From Sanghuangporus weigelae (taxonomy: Eukaryota > Basidiomycota > Agaricomycetes > Hymenochaetales > Hymenochaetaceae), in assembly GCA_033182465.1 (NCBI GenBank), contig CP137323.1, forward strand, positions 682,001-746,000: a stretch of DNA of 64,000 bases. Direction: 5' to 3'. Positions within the stretch are counted from its first letter, which is position 1. The number at the start of each line of letters is the position of its first letter. This document shows positions 24,224 to 35,916 of this stretch, piece by piece. The notes under the pieces were generated by a model. It saw only the letters and a program-made list of their open reading frames with translations, did not search any database and was not told the DNA's origin. A program made the position numbers and the translations under genes.

Positions 24224-25665
24224 ATGACTACCTCGCTCGACCAACTCAAACAGACCGGTACTGTCGTCGTCTCAGATTCAGGCGACTTCGAGTGTGAGTG
24301 GCGCATACAGTAGCATATAGTCATCTTTCGGGTTCCCATTTGCTTGGCTTGAGAACTGTTATCTGACTGGTGCTGACGATGGTCTCTTTCTCCAGCGATC
24401 GATGTCTACAAGCCTCAGGTATATAGTTATTGCGAATGATCAGGTAAGTGTGACACGATGGCTGAACCTTGTCACGTCTTAGGATGCAACGACCAACCCG
24501 TCGCTCATTCTCGCAGCAGCTAACAAGCCCGGCTACTCTCGTCTGATCGATGCTGCAGTCAATGCAGCGAAGCAGAAGGGCGGCAACCTTGATAGCCAGG
24601 TTGAGGTAGCGCTCGACCGATTGGTGTGTTTCTCCACGTGTTATCGTCAGCTTTGCGTCAGCACTGATTACATTCCATTCCACAGCTTGTCGAATTTGGC
24701 AAGGAGATTCTGAAAATCATTCCTGGTCGTGTATCGACAGAGGTCGACGCTCGTCTGTCCTTCGACAAGGAGGGTACTAAGACGAAGGTACGTCTGTCGT
24801 TACTGTTTCTATCTTTGGACGTGCGGACTGATGCGGCCGTTCCCTTAGGCCAAGGAACTCATTGCTCTTTACAAATCCATTGGTATTAACAAGGACCGTA
24901 TCCTGATCAAAATTGCATCAACATGGGAAGGTATCCAGGCCGCACGCGAACTTGAGCAACAGGATGGCATCCACTGCAACTTGACCCTGCTCTTTGGTTT
25001 CTGCCAGGCTGTTGCTTGTGCCGAAGCCGGTGTTACGCTTATTTCGCCTTTCGTTGGTCGTGTAAGTATTAATACCCTGTTTTCCAAGCGTGCTAAATCT
25101 GAGCGCCGGCTGGGTTCTAGATTCTTGATTGGTACAAGAAGGCCACCGGCAAGAACTATGAGGGTGATGAAGACCCGGGTGTGCAATCTGTCAAGAAGAT
25201 TTTCAACTATTACAAGCAGTATGGCTACAAGACCATCGTCATGGGTGCTTCCTTCCGTAACGTACATTTGAAGAACTTGTGTATTTTGACAATTCCCTGA
25301 CTTTGCCACAGACGAGCGAGATAAAGTCTCTCGCTGGTATTGACTTCTTGACGTAAGTCTTATCTTCCTCCCTTCAGTCCGCACACACTCAATTGAATTG
25401 CCTCTTTTACCTCAATAGCATCGCACCTGCGCTTCTTGAAGAACTCAAGGACTCCACCGACCCCATTCCAAAGAAACTCGACGCCGCGCAAGCCGCGAAG
25501 GCCGACCCTCTGCCAAAGGTCTCTTACATTAACAATGAGCCTGAGTTCCGCTGGGCGCTCTGTGAGGACCAGATGGCATTCGATAAGCTGCACGAGGGTA
25601 TCAGGAAATTCGCCGCCGACGCCGTTACACTAAGGAAGCTCCTTCGCGAGAAGCTCTCTGCGTGA
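24224..25665 (+). CDS. TAL1: transaldolase
   Basis: Pentose phosphate pathway enzyme that moves a dihydroxyacetone unit from sedoheptulose 7-phosphate to glyceraldehyde 3-phosphate. Eight exons: 24224-24293, 24396-24418, 24483-24623, 24686-24787, 24849-25061, 25121-25261, 25312-25352 and 25419-25665, summing to 978 bases, 325 residues, the usual length. Class I features are clear: VVVSDSGDF with Asp18, the [13 protein letters not shown] segment, the Schiff-base lysine Lys133 in [11 protein letters not shown] (equivalent to Lys132 of E. coli TalB), [20 protein letters not shown], and [17 protein letters not shown] before FLTIAPALL. All introns are short, and the second exon has only 23 bases. 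It looks intact and is a cytosolic housekeeping gene. Confidence 0.97.
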
Positions 25666-26419
25666 GCGCTGAACTGAAACTATATGTTTAGCCTGTCAAA
25701 AGCCTCTAGAATAATGGCGGGTTAGATGAAAAGGGAAGGAAACCTTGGTGTACTAATAAATTGCATAAATTTTGTATTGCATTGGGTAAGTAGAGGAGGG
25801 GGGTAGAACTATTCCTTTCATCCAGCTGTATAGCTCGGCTCAGTCAATAAACATTTTGTCTTGTATTTTGCATTCTACGACGATAAGCTTCCATCCTAAA
25901 TAAACGCGGGGCATTCTTTTGACATCCTGAGAAGTGTAGTGATTGCGTATTCAAAACTCCAAACATCTGTGAGTGAGTAGAAGGCAGCTATTGAATAATA
26001 TACTACTTGTCTGGTTAGGAAGCCATCCTCCGAAATTTTCATTTTCCGCAGCTGAAAAGACGAGATAAAATTGAAAGTCGTTTTCTCTGACGAGTCTGAA
26101 AGCGTATTACTAAGTTGCTCACCAGATACAGTTCGAAATGATTCCTCTTCTTCGAGACAATGAGTAGTATGTACTACCAAGAGACAGCGAGTGGATTGCA
26201 CGGACAGCATGGCGAGCAAGTACCTGGTAGCCCCGGGTTGAACGTCGAAGTCACTCCAAAACGGAATCGAAACTCCAGCAAACATAAGTAATTCGATCAT
26301 CTTCGAGAATATCTTGTAACATCTAATCAACTATATGCTTTATACTCGTATATTTATGAGCTTCAATCCAGACGGATAGAGAAAACGACGAGGAAGACAG
26401 GATTCTACCGTATTTATGA
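25666..26419. other. convergent intergenic region
   Basis: It lies between the 3' ends of transaldolase and the transporter. A 144-codon minus-strand frame (25896-26330) is present but has no motif I know and overlaps the expected 3' flanks, so I do not call it. Confidence 0.5.
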
Positions 26420-28648
26420 CTAATGTGCGAAGCGGAAATCCAACCTCCGGTTTCCAACGTCCTTCGTCGTTGCAAGGTATTCTGCCTTCTGCTCGGAAGT
26501 CATTACATTCCAGATTTTGTCTCTCTGCTTGTTCCTCCATATGTAGTATAATTTCGTACCAGGATACAAGATTGTCAAGTTGATGCAACTGATGATAATG
26601 AGTGCGCGGTTGCCACGCCGGTACCGCGGTCTGTCGTCCTCACGGTAGATGTTGGCGGAAATGATCGAAGAGGCCTGGACAAACATGTTGTAAAGCGACG
26701 CGTTGACTGTACGAGACGCGACAGTTCCGGCATTCCGGGAGCACCACGCGACCTGGATGGGGTGCGTATACGGGTACGAAAGAAGTGCTGTGGCCACACC
26801 CTGAAGAACGATATGAGATTACCACTACGAAGAGCGGAGAACAAATGCTCACGTAGTAGATCCACGGATTCGGGTTCGCAGGAAGGCAGTACAGGGCAAC
26901 GAGGAACGGCAGAGCCCAAACGTCCTCTATCATGGACACTCGGGCGCGGTCATTGACAGCTTCGGAGAGAACAGTCACCAAGAACGTGTTTATGAAGGAG
27001 CACACAGTCGAAGGGATGGTAAGCAAGTTGGTCTCGAACGTGCCGAACCTGTAAGGCACGCTCAGATAACAGGTCGAAATTGCGAATGCTGCTAGGAACA
27101 TACCCAAGATTCCTGAGCGAGAGTGTAAGATATGTTCCCGGTGGTGAGACAGGAATTCCAAACATCAGACCACTAGATTTACGGCACACGGTGAGTTGAA
27201 AGCACATGAGTACATGAAGACCGGACCCACAGTATATAGAGCGGCCACAAGTCATAATCCAAGACGGCAGTCCAGAGGCGCTTCACAGTCAGAGCTTCGC
27301 GGTTGTGCATATCACCTTTTGTCGGGTCATCTCGTAATATTCTAGATACAATAATCGTTTCTTCACGCTCGCTGAACCATCCCTTAGGTCGGAACCAACT
27401 GCGGGTCTGAGTCGGAGAAGGTGGCATCCTAAAGAAAGTGGCAATGCCAATGGCAAGGGTAATGGCTCCTCTGTAACGTTCGGGTAAGCAAAAGGAAACG
27501 AGGTCGAGAATATCGGGAAAGAAAGAAAGGACGCACTCGATCAGAAACAGCCAGCGCCAACCAGCCTTTGCATGATGTCCTCGCATTCGCAAAATACCGA
27601 ATGCAAGGAAACTCGCGATTATTGAGCAGATATTGGAAGACATCCAGAAGAAAGAAAGCCGAATGGGAAGCTCCGTCTTCGTATAAAAGTCTAATCCGAG
27701 AGCCTTCGTTTAGGAAGGTAGGAGAGGAAATTGAAGAAGGATGACGCACATGACAAGTAGAGAATCAAATCAGGAATAAAACCGCCTTGAATAAAACCGA
27801 GAAGGGCACGGCATACGAGAAAGCTGCTTCGACCCGTAAGGAAGAATTGCCCCATAGTCACGACGGCTAAATAAGAGTAACATATTAGTTATCAAGTATT
27901 CTTGCAAGTGGCAATTAACGCACACCATGCGCACATCTGGATAGGTATCCAGCGATCAGGACCAAGCTAACTGGATTTCAGAACGGGAATTTCAGGAATC
28001 AATCAACTCTCTCGCACCTTTTTAGACACCAACTGAGACGGAAGTTCCGCGCACAAGAAGGAAACTCTAAACAATGTGTTTCCCAAGTTGTAATCATCAG
28101 TATTCATGCCGAGGTCTCCGAGAATGTTGTCCGTGTTCGCCTGAGAAAGGTTGCCGCGATCCAAGTTGAGAGCAGAGAAACTAATGCAAGCCCATAGCAT
28201 GACTTTCCAGTCAATCTTGCGAACAATCGCCTGCGAAGACAAATTGGTATTGCACAGTAAGCAGATCGCTCAGATAGTTACATACCCGTTCTTCAGAAAA
28301 GGTCCAACGTGCGTCTGGATCAAATCTGTGTAAGTTTTCGTACCTCGCCGTCGGCCAGTAGTGTTTCGCAAGGACCGGATCATCATAAACACTGCGCCTC
28401 GTTGCTATCGCACTGTCGTCGGCCGGGCGAAGACGCCTCCGACGGAGAAAGAAGTCGGTGTAGCGGGGCTTCTCATCAATTGCATCCTGCAGATCATCGG
28501 TGCGATTGGCGACCTTGCTCACAGACTGTTCGGTAGAGCGGAGGACATCCTTGTCGATGGAGTCCGCACTTGAGTCCGAGGATTGACGTCTTTCGTCAGG
28601 ACCGTCGGCTAGACTGTCGTTCTTCAACAGACTGGGAGGAGTAGCCAT
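26420..28648 (-). CDS. MFS transporter, anion:cation symporter (Dal5-like) family
   Basis: Plasma-membrane permease of the fungal ACS group, whose members carry allantoate, nicotinate, biotin, pantothenate and other organic anions. Nine exons: 28648-28286, 28230-28018, 27966-27924, 27866-27750, 27690-27537, 27470-27231, 27172-27104, 27048-26853 and 26800-26420, summing to 1776 bases, 591 residues. A hydrophilic N-terminus of about 120 residues precedes the first membrane helix. Family signatures are [77 protein letters not shown] and the late block [20 protein letters not shown]. The substrate cannot be read from sequence. It is the first of three minus-strand genes with a lactonase-like and a hydrolase gene, which hints at carboxylate or lactone uptake. 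No breaks seen. Confidence 0.88.
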
Positions 28649-29552
28649 ATCGAACTTTTAGACGAAGCAGTCGGCGGCAGTGGAGCTATCCCCCGAGAGA
28701 AGACACTCGGACAAGCTGAACAAGGCTGGATAGCAAAGTCATTTATATACTTGATCTTTCAGCATCTTGTTCCTGGACCGGAGTTTCCTGATTGTCGCCA
28801 GGACTGGCGAAAGAAGCATTCGGCACGACGCCATGAAGAACGGCATCGCATCCTCGGCGAACAGGATGCACAACAAAGGTAATCGAGGCAAGCGATGGCG
28901 TGAATGGCGACATTGCTCTCGTCCTTAAGTATGATAGGTTCTTATCAGCATTGAGTTGAGGTATAGTAGGAATAGCCCACATGCGGTATCATGCGGATAG
29001 TTGAGAGAGCCGAAGGTATTGGCTACGACCGAACTACCGAAGTTACCGATTGGCAATGCACTCACTGAACTCCAGATGTTTTTACTCTGACTCTGACTGG
29101 TCAGAATTGTTCGTCAGATGGAAACAATCGAAATTGCATCGCGGAGATCGGTAGTGTCTTCCCTACTCTTTATGAATGTTTACCTAGACAAAACAAATCT
29201 CGTATATCTCTTTGTTGACCAGCCAGTAATGCTATTGCACATGCCAGAGTCTTATCTTATTATCACAGACGGAAAATAAGCCGAGAATGCTTGGCGAATA
29301 GGAAACATGATATTTTAAGAAGAATGCGGAGTAGGTCACTGAGGTTCTTGAGTAAGGCGCGGTTGGCTCTAGCGATGACGCGACACGAAAACGTCGGTCA
29401 CGTGATGTATTTGACATCTCTTTATTCCAGAGAATATATTTTCAACCATATCCAAATCTCATGTCTTCAATCTACTCTAGATAAAGTTGTATATGCGCCG
29501 GGATTTCATGTGTCCATAATATCTAGAATGCGAAGAGTAGGAATATTAATAT
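28649..29552. other. intergenic, transporter promoter region
   Basis: About 0.9 kb between the transporter start and the end of the lactonase-like gene. No gene recognised. Confidence 0.6.
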
Positions 29553-30861
29553 TCAATCCGAGATGCTGACAAACGATGTTCTGGTTGGTATCTCTGTATT
29601 CGAGGTCAATAGCGTAAGATTTCCGCCATTACCTGTTCGCTCAAATACCAGGACGCCTGCGTCCCCTGCCACGCCACTCGCAATCAGGAACCGATCGTCT
29701 TCTCCGAAAAACTGCATGCCACGAATTTGATCAAGCCCAGTAAACACGTATCCGACAATGTTTATCGTGCCGAACGGTCCGCGTTCGAAGATAGTGATGG
29801 CGTCACCACGGGCGTCTTGCACGCCGGTATTGCGATTTGAAGTGAAGACGAAAGAACCGTTGAACGTGTCTGACACATTCGGGATGAGAATTTCACCCGC
29901 TGCAAAAGCTGCGCCTTCAATTGGATCAGGTGGGATGATAGATATGTTTGCAATCAAAGGTGAGGTGCCATTTGGTGCTACCGGAAGTTGCTGGGACGTC
30001 AAGGTACTGGCTAACTCATGCAACGTGTAAAGGTAACCATCTGCTTTGATATGTCAGCGTTTACAAATCGAAGCTGTAGAAGTACTTTCAGAAACAGCTG
30101 ACCTGCAAGTGCAATATGTCGCGGCCCGGAGCCTTCGGGCTGCGCGACGAAGCCCTGAATTTCCCAAGTACCTGACGTATCAGACGACGCCTCGACGAGT
30201 CTCCACACTTTATCAGCACCCTTTATGTCCGATTCAGCGAGCTGCACAATACGTTGAAGGACAGCCTAGCTTACCAGATCTGGTACAAGCACCTCTTCAC
30301 CGTTCTCAAGAGCCATGTGTGGATGAGACACAGCCGCTGGGAAAATAATCAATGGTGCAGACGAATCATCGAAGTCCAACGGGTCAGACGTCGTTGGAAT
30401 AATTTTCCCATTCCCAGTATTATACTGATTTTTCAAGTCAGTTAGGCGAAACTCTCCGATTTGATTAACAGTGAAACGAACATTCATGACCGCAACTTGA
30501 CCCGTGCTTAGCGGCACCGTAAATGCGGGAGCATCCCCGCCAGTTGCGACAGTCGAAACTGGCGCACTTAGAAGCCCATCCCCTCCAATCACGAAAGATT
30601 GCAATGCGCCTGGCTCGTTCTCGTTGACAGCACTGTCAAAATCAACGTTTATATGCCAAGGATCAGAGATAAACTTGGAACAGAAGAAAGCTCCTGTACG
30701 CACTACAATATGCTTTTGTTTGTTGGATGAAGCGATATCCAAGACGGGTTCCCGCCCGTCTCTGACTGGCCCACAAGACTCAGAATATTACTGTCCGAAT
30801 CAAAAGTATACGTTGCGATGAACGCGCTGTAGCCGCCGGCAAGAATCGTGAAGTTAACCAT
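29553..30861 (-). CDS. lactonase / carboxymuconate-cyclase-like beta-propeller protein
   Basis: Seven-bladed propeller family that includes bacterial 6-phosphogluconolactonase (YbhE/Pgl) and the fungal 3-carboxy-cis,cis-muconate cyclases. Five exons: 30861-30707, 30632-30482, 30424-30275, 30220-30103 and 30040-29553, summing to 1062 bases, 353 residues, normal for the family. Visible signatures are MVNFTILAGGYSAFIATYTF at the start, GGNPSWISLHPTNKSI, FAVNENEPGALQSFVI, HPHMALENGEEVLVPDLGAD, EGSGPRHIALA, DGYLYTLHELA, and the late NIVGYVFTGLDQIRGMQF. There is no clear signal peptide, so an intracellular enzyme is likely. Whether it acts on a sugar lactone or on a muconate from aromatic breakdown is open. 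Its neighbours, an anion permease and an alpha/beta hydrolase on the same strand, make a catabolic role plausible. Confidence 0.85.
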
Positions 30862-31762
30862 ACCCGTCTGACTTGCAGAGGTGAGTTTGTGTAAAGAGGG
30901 TCGGAGTCAACGAGGCTGCTATGTATCCCGTCTACTTATGTTCTTGAGAAAATAGAGACACGTCACAAGACCCGTCTATCGGCCCTTCTTTTGTGAAAAT
31001 GAGAAGTCGAAGGAGCGTGTGTCTCAAGAGCTACGAAAAGCCCGGAATCAGAAATAAGTACTGCTGGTACTAGTGTATGAAGAAAGAAAAGGAGTCCGGG
31101 TCTTTGTTCTTAAATAAACACAACCTACGTGGTTTGCGGCGCCGACCGTCGTCACGCAAGGGCCCGAGGCTTGGCCGGATGTTCGTGGCCATCATGAGGA
31201 ATGGAAGAAAAGGACAATATAGTGAATTAAACATGTGGCTAATGGCGTCGTGACTGGCAACCGAAAGAGACGCGGATCTTTGATCAGCGGCTGATTGTTC
31301 ACATTATTTGATCGACATACTTCGTGAGTCCCACTAAATTGCAATTCACTGTGTAACTAAAAGCATTGAACCTGTTCATCGCTGCCATTTCTGTACCTAT
31401 AGTAGGAAGCGCACGGCAAATACATGGGTATTTGCTGTTTCTCTGGAAGAGATTCGGCTTCCGTACCTCTCAGGCCAGTATTTTTAGCGCCAATGGCATA
31501 TTTTGCCGAATTTCTGCAGCAAAAAGGACAAATCGTAAAAGGTGATCTCATGGTCCATGTCATTGGGAAATCGACTCAGAAGGCAAATGCTTTTCTTGCG
31601 TATATGAGTTTGAGCATTCAAGCCGACCAGTAAAAACCAAACGAATTGAGAACGGAAAAAGTTCAAAAAGTACACACATATTGGTATTACTAGATAGAAC
31701 CAGACGCGATTTCCTGGAATCGGCGCAAAGATTGTTCTTCCAAGTCTTTGGAGAGCGGGAAA
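30862..31762. other. intergenic between lactonase-like and hydrolase genes
   Basis: It holds the promoter of the lactonase-like gene. Short overlapping frames on both strands at 31357-31675 have no family motif and are not called. Confidence 0.55.
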
Positions 31763-33175
31763 TTACCTGGCGTTCATCAAATCGTACGAATCCAACTTTC
31801 CGGAGAGTACCGCAAGGAACTTGTCTGGATTATCCCAATGGAGCTGTATAAAAAGTTGTTCTTTCAGCATGGTGTCAGGCGGTCGATAGACCGGAGTATA
31901 AAAACGTACAAAATGGTTGCCACCATCGACACGTATGAAATCTAATGCTCTCTGTGGTGTCTTGGAATGGAGCTCACGTTCGGCTTCTAACTGCCACGAG
32001 CACCATTGTGAGGTCCAAGGTGAGTTCGTGCCAAACACGTATTGTACCTGGAGATCGGGCAAGGGTATGGAATTACTTGTTTGCTCAGATTGCCCCTTTT
32101 CACTTGACGGCGCCGAAAATTCAGGGACCGAAGAGCCTGAAGGTCGGAGAAAGACACCTCCTGCTAGTTGATCAAGTAACGCTTCGGATTGGACAAAATG
32201 GACAAACGCTCTTTCGGATCGCTCAGGAAACGTCTCCAAAGCAGCCGCAAACACTTCCGGTTCGATATTCGCGTACGATGGTAATTTGAAAGTGTCAACG
32301 CCTGCGGTATTCGTTCCTGTGGTCGGTAGAGCAGTTTCCGGCCGCAGAGCGAGTTGTTCGTAAGTGCGCGGGGCTAAAGAAAGGTCCCGAGACGTATAGT
32401 AAGGATGGGAAAAGTAGGCGCTGATCCATGCGTGAAAAGCTGCTTTACGTTCGCTCCCAGGAATTGAGATGTCATGGAACGGATGATACATCCATGGAGG
32501 ATGAGGATATCCAAGAGTAGCGTAGCTTGAGTCTATTCATACCATTCAATTCCCGATGAGAAAGCAAGACGGCTTTGCAGGACGTACCATAGATGATGAA
32601 TGTCTTTAGGTATGGCGCAAGCTTATCGACAAGCTCTTTCGGAAAACTAGGAAGGTTCCGAAGAAAGGCAAGCGTCGTGATACTTCCTAGCGACCAACCG
32701 AGCAGAGTTAGACCGCCATCGCGGGCTCCATCCCTTTGTGACTCTGCGGGAGGTATCTTCAATTCATCAATCACCCATGCGAGGAAGCGTGCAATTTCTA
32801 GGCCCCGTGAACGCAGGAACTGCTTGTGGTTTTCTGCATTGCTCGAAAAGAGCAAGGCAAGATCGGAATCGCTGAGCTGTGTTGAATCGGTATAGTCTCT
32901 CCTGTTGATGGCAATGATCCTTAAATTATACGATGGAGCGAGGGGCAAAAGACGGATGAACGTCTCTGTCAACGGAAAAACCAGATAGCAGATTAGCAGG
33001 TGGCTGTGTACGGAGCTGTGATAATAACTTCGGCACACGTTTACTCACTAAAATTGTAAGAATGCCCATGCACAAGGACTACTGTGGTGTACGTATTGCC
33101 TGGAGGCGGCCCAGAGTCAACGAAGGCAAGCTTCGTCCCTGTATCGTCGACAGGTGCGCTGTGTATGGTCGTCAT
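31763..33175 (-). CDS. alpha/beta hydrolase
   Basis: Three exons, 33175-33049, 32965-32588 and 32532-31763, sum to 1275 bases, 424 residues. The fold is shown by VVLVHGHSYNF near residue 33 (HG oxyanion loop), the nucleophile elbow GWSLG with Ser134, and a C-terminal histidine in DGGNHFVRFY near His375 that can complete the triad. The central part (residues about 180-300) is an insert or lid typical of long fungal serine hydrolases. No signal peptide is seen, so it is probably cytosolic. The exact substrate, an ester or lactone, cannot be told. The stop codon comes within the sequence AGGTAA, which also resembles a splice donor, so a further short exon to the left is possible. Confidence 0.82.
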
Positions 33176-33853
33176 GAGGGAATATATTAAGGAAGGGGAC
33201 GTCAGTCCTAAATAATGGCTAGCCTGGGTCTTTCAATCTCTCTTAGGCAGCATCGATGCCTCCCGATATAGATCAAATAGGCATGCTTCCCACATCCAGA
33301 ATCTTCATGTTTAAGGTTCATCCAGCTTAATGTTACCTGAAGTGGCTTCGGAGAGTGTGCGAGCAGTGATGAGACCTTCAGCTAACCTGCATCGTGGGCT
33401 GAATGTTGATAAGGAATGCTTGAGACGGGCCCGGGGATACAAGTTGAAATGGTGACACATCAGGCTGAGTTGAGAATGGGGACCCTCTAACTTTCTGGGA
33501 CGTACGATCATTCTCTGAGAACAAAAAGAAACATACATAATTTAGCAAAGGCTAAATTGACTTACCTTCGAGAGATTGAGATAGTGGATCGACGCGCAAG
33601 GGATGTCAAGGTGCTTCACAGAGTAAACACTGACAGTACTGTATTGGCCGATTATAATCGCTTTCTATGCCTTCTAGCACCGCTATAGAAAGGTAAGCTG
33701 GATACGCCGCAAAAGTGATGATTGCGTTAGGAAAGGAATGGTCACGTAGGCCTAAGCGCGACGCGTGACTTGACAAGTCGCGATGGTCTGGTCTCTTCGG
33801 GTATAAAGGTTAGCTCTAATCAGCCATGTCTCATAACTCCAACCCCTCATCTC
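33176..33853. other. divergent promoter region
   Basis: It separates the hydrolase (minus) from the second F-box gene (plus). No gene seen. Confidence 0.6.
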
Positions 33854-35236
33854 ATGGATACTGCCATCTCTACAGTCGTTTCTTTACCAGAAGAGATTTT
33901 GGAGAACATCATGTCATATGCTTTACTACCTGATTTTACTGGAGATGGATTTGCGTCGAAGACATCCGTGTCGGCTTTACCGCTCGTCTGCAGGTCCTTC
34001 AATCGCATTGCGAAGCCTTTTTTGTATAGTCATTTGCATCTTCGAACGCGCAGTCAATCGGACAAACTTGCAGATCTTCTAAGCTTCCAGCCAACTCTCG
34101 GTGCGTACATACGAGGTATCCGAGTCGATGCGCCGTCGGCCAGTGGAGCGTTTCTTGTGGCCGCAAAAATCCTCTCCAACACCAAAGAATCGCCTTGTCG
34201 TATTCTCGACGTTCTGGACATTGGTCTTGTCTCTGAACGCGGTCTTCCGGCAAGTCGGAGCATAAGTCCGAGTCAACTAAAAGAAGACCTCGCACGACTA
34301 AACTCTGCACTTAGCATTTGCCCTAATACGATATGCCTAATCGTCCGTCAAGACACTTATATTGGCTGGAATGCGGCCATTTCGTTTGCACATTCGCTCG
34401 CATCTTGCGTGGAACGTTGGCAGTACCTGGTCAGTGAAAGTAGTTCATCTATGATAAATCCGTTTCAGCCTCTCTGATCCTCTCTTATTCTCCGTTCTGC
34501 ACGAATACCGAATATTTGTCCTGTGTTTCAAATGCGCTACTGCCTAATTTTTATCGTGGTTTAGGAGGCAGTTGATCTGCGCATGAGGCCGACTCCAGTG
34601 CCTGCACCACCAGGTAGCCCGCGTCCTGATCCGCTTGCAGCGGCTCTCGCGAAAGCGCCTAATTTAAGGGTACTTCGGGCTCATCAGCCAACATTGCTGA
34701 ATAGGTTCCTATTGGACGTGGCAAGCAATCCAGCACTAAAACGGATCGAACTCCTTAACACCGCTTCCGATCTACCAGACCGAAGCTCATACTTTGGGCC
34801 GTATCTTTGTCTTCCATTCATCGAGTTGGAAAGGCACCGCGACCGTGATGCGAATGTATTGTCAGATCCTGCCTCGAGAGAGCCGCAATGTTACGAATCG
34901 TTTTACAAGCGCTTTCTCGGACACATCGGCCCAGATCCGGAACTGCTTGAAGCGGCAGCAGCTGAACTAGAGGCACAGCTTTTGAATGAGCCTCAGACGT
35001 TGTTCGCTAGCCAAGTAATAGCACATCCACGATTGTGTGAGCTCGTGCGAGCTGGGCGTCTCCAGCTTATAATGGAACGCCTCCTGATGTCGGGGAGCAA
35101 GCGCTGCTTAGGCGGTGATAGTCGTGAAGGATACAAGGACAATCTTGAAACGCTTCCGAGTTCCTGCCATAAAGCGAACCAGAAGCTCTCTGCCTCATGT
35201 CGCAACGGTTGCTTGCAACTCCAATCAAAAACTTAG
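33854..35236 (+). CDS. F-box domain protein
   Basis: Two exons, 33854-34429 and 34565-35236, give 415 residues. The N-terminal STVVSLPEEILENIMSYAL, followed by VSALPLVCRSFNRIAKPFLY and SHLHLRT, is a classic F-box, so the protein should serve as the substrate-recognition part of an SCF ubiquitin ligase. The second half (APNLRVLRAHQPTLL, ALKRIELLNTASDLPD) reads as leucine-rich. I chose Met at 33854 because it sits just before the domain; the frame is open 28 codons further upstream. The intron has the weaker donor GTCAGT. The last 40 residues look less coding-like, so the 3' end may be spliced differently. Target unknown. Confidence 0.72.
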
Positions 35237-35916
35237 CATGGTATGTATTCGGGTCTGCTTTCTACGCGATCGCGGTTTCTGAGATTTTTGAATCCTTGTC
35301 GTTCTCAGAAAGAATCTTGTGCAGCATTCTATCTTGATCCACCCCACTCCCTGCTTTGCTGAGGGACTTTTGTGCCTTGGACTCGGGTATATCTCCTATT
35401 TGAGGCCATTCATGTATCGTATTTGTATTTTGTTCATGCGCAGTAATCGAGAGCATTGTTGTTCACTTCCCGCACCGGAGAAGTTTCTTGCACAACCTAT
35501 TTCGTTTTCCGGGATTGCGTTTCTTTTCAACCTGTCGTCGTGCTCATTTCATGATGCTAGGAGACCCGAGTCAAGGCAGAAAGCAATATTGATGCTGAAT
35601 CGGCAGTCTTCTGCATACATAACGACGAACGGACAAACGATATTTTTGACACGGTCGAGATTGCGAGGACGAGTATGAATGATATCAGTTATCTCTGAAA
35701 TGCAGCTCTTTTTTCCAAGTCTAATGATTATGTAATATTATGGTGCAAATATTTACAAACATTAAGCTCGAAACTTTCTTTTGTTCTTCTTTCTCCCATT
35801 GTGGCTTATTTTAACGTGCTTATCTGTGCAGTCGTCTCCACTCCTTGATCTCTTTTTCCTTTCAACAGTCAACTTGATTTCAAGAGGATAACTGGCTCAG
35901 TCTCGGGACGGACATC
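35237..35916. other. intergenic, deacetylase 1 promoter
   Basis: No gene seen. A small leucine-rich plus-strand frame (35319-35678) shows no motif. Confidence 0.6.

Noticed and set aside
25896-26330. 144-codon minus-strand frame downstream of transaldolase
   Set aside because: It lies in the 3' flanks of two convergent genes and has no known motif. It could be a small gene, but I cannot support it.
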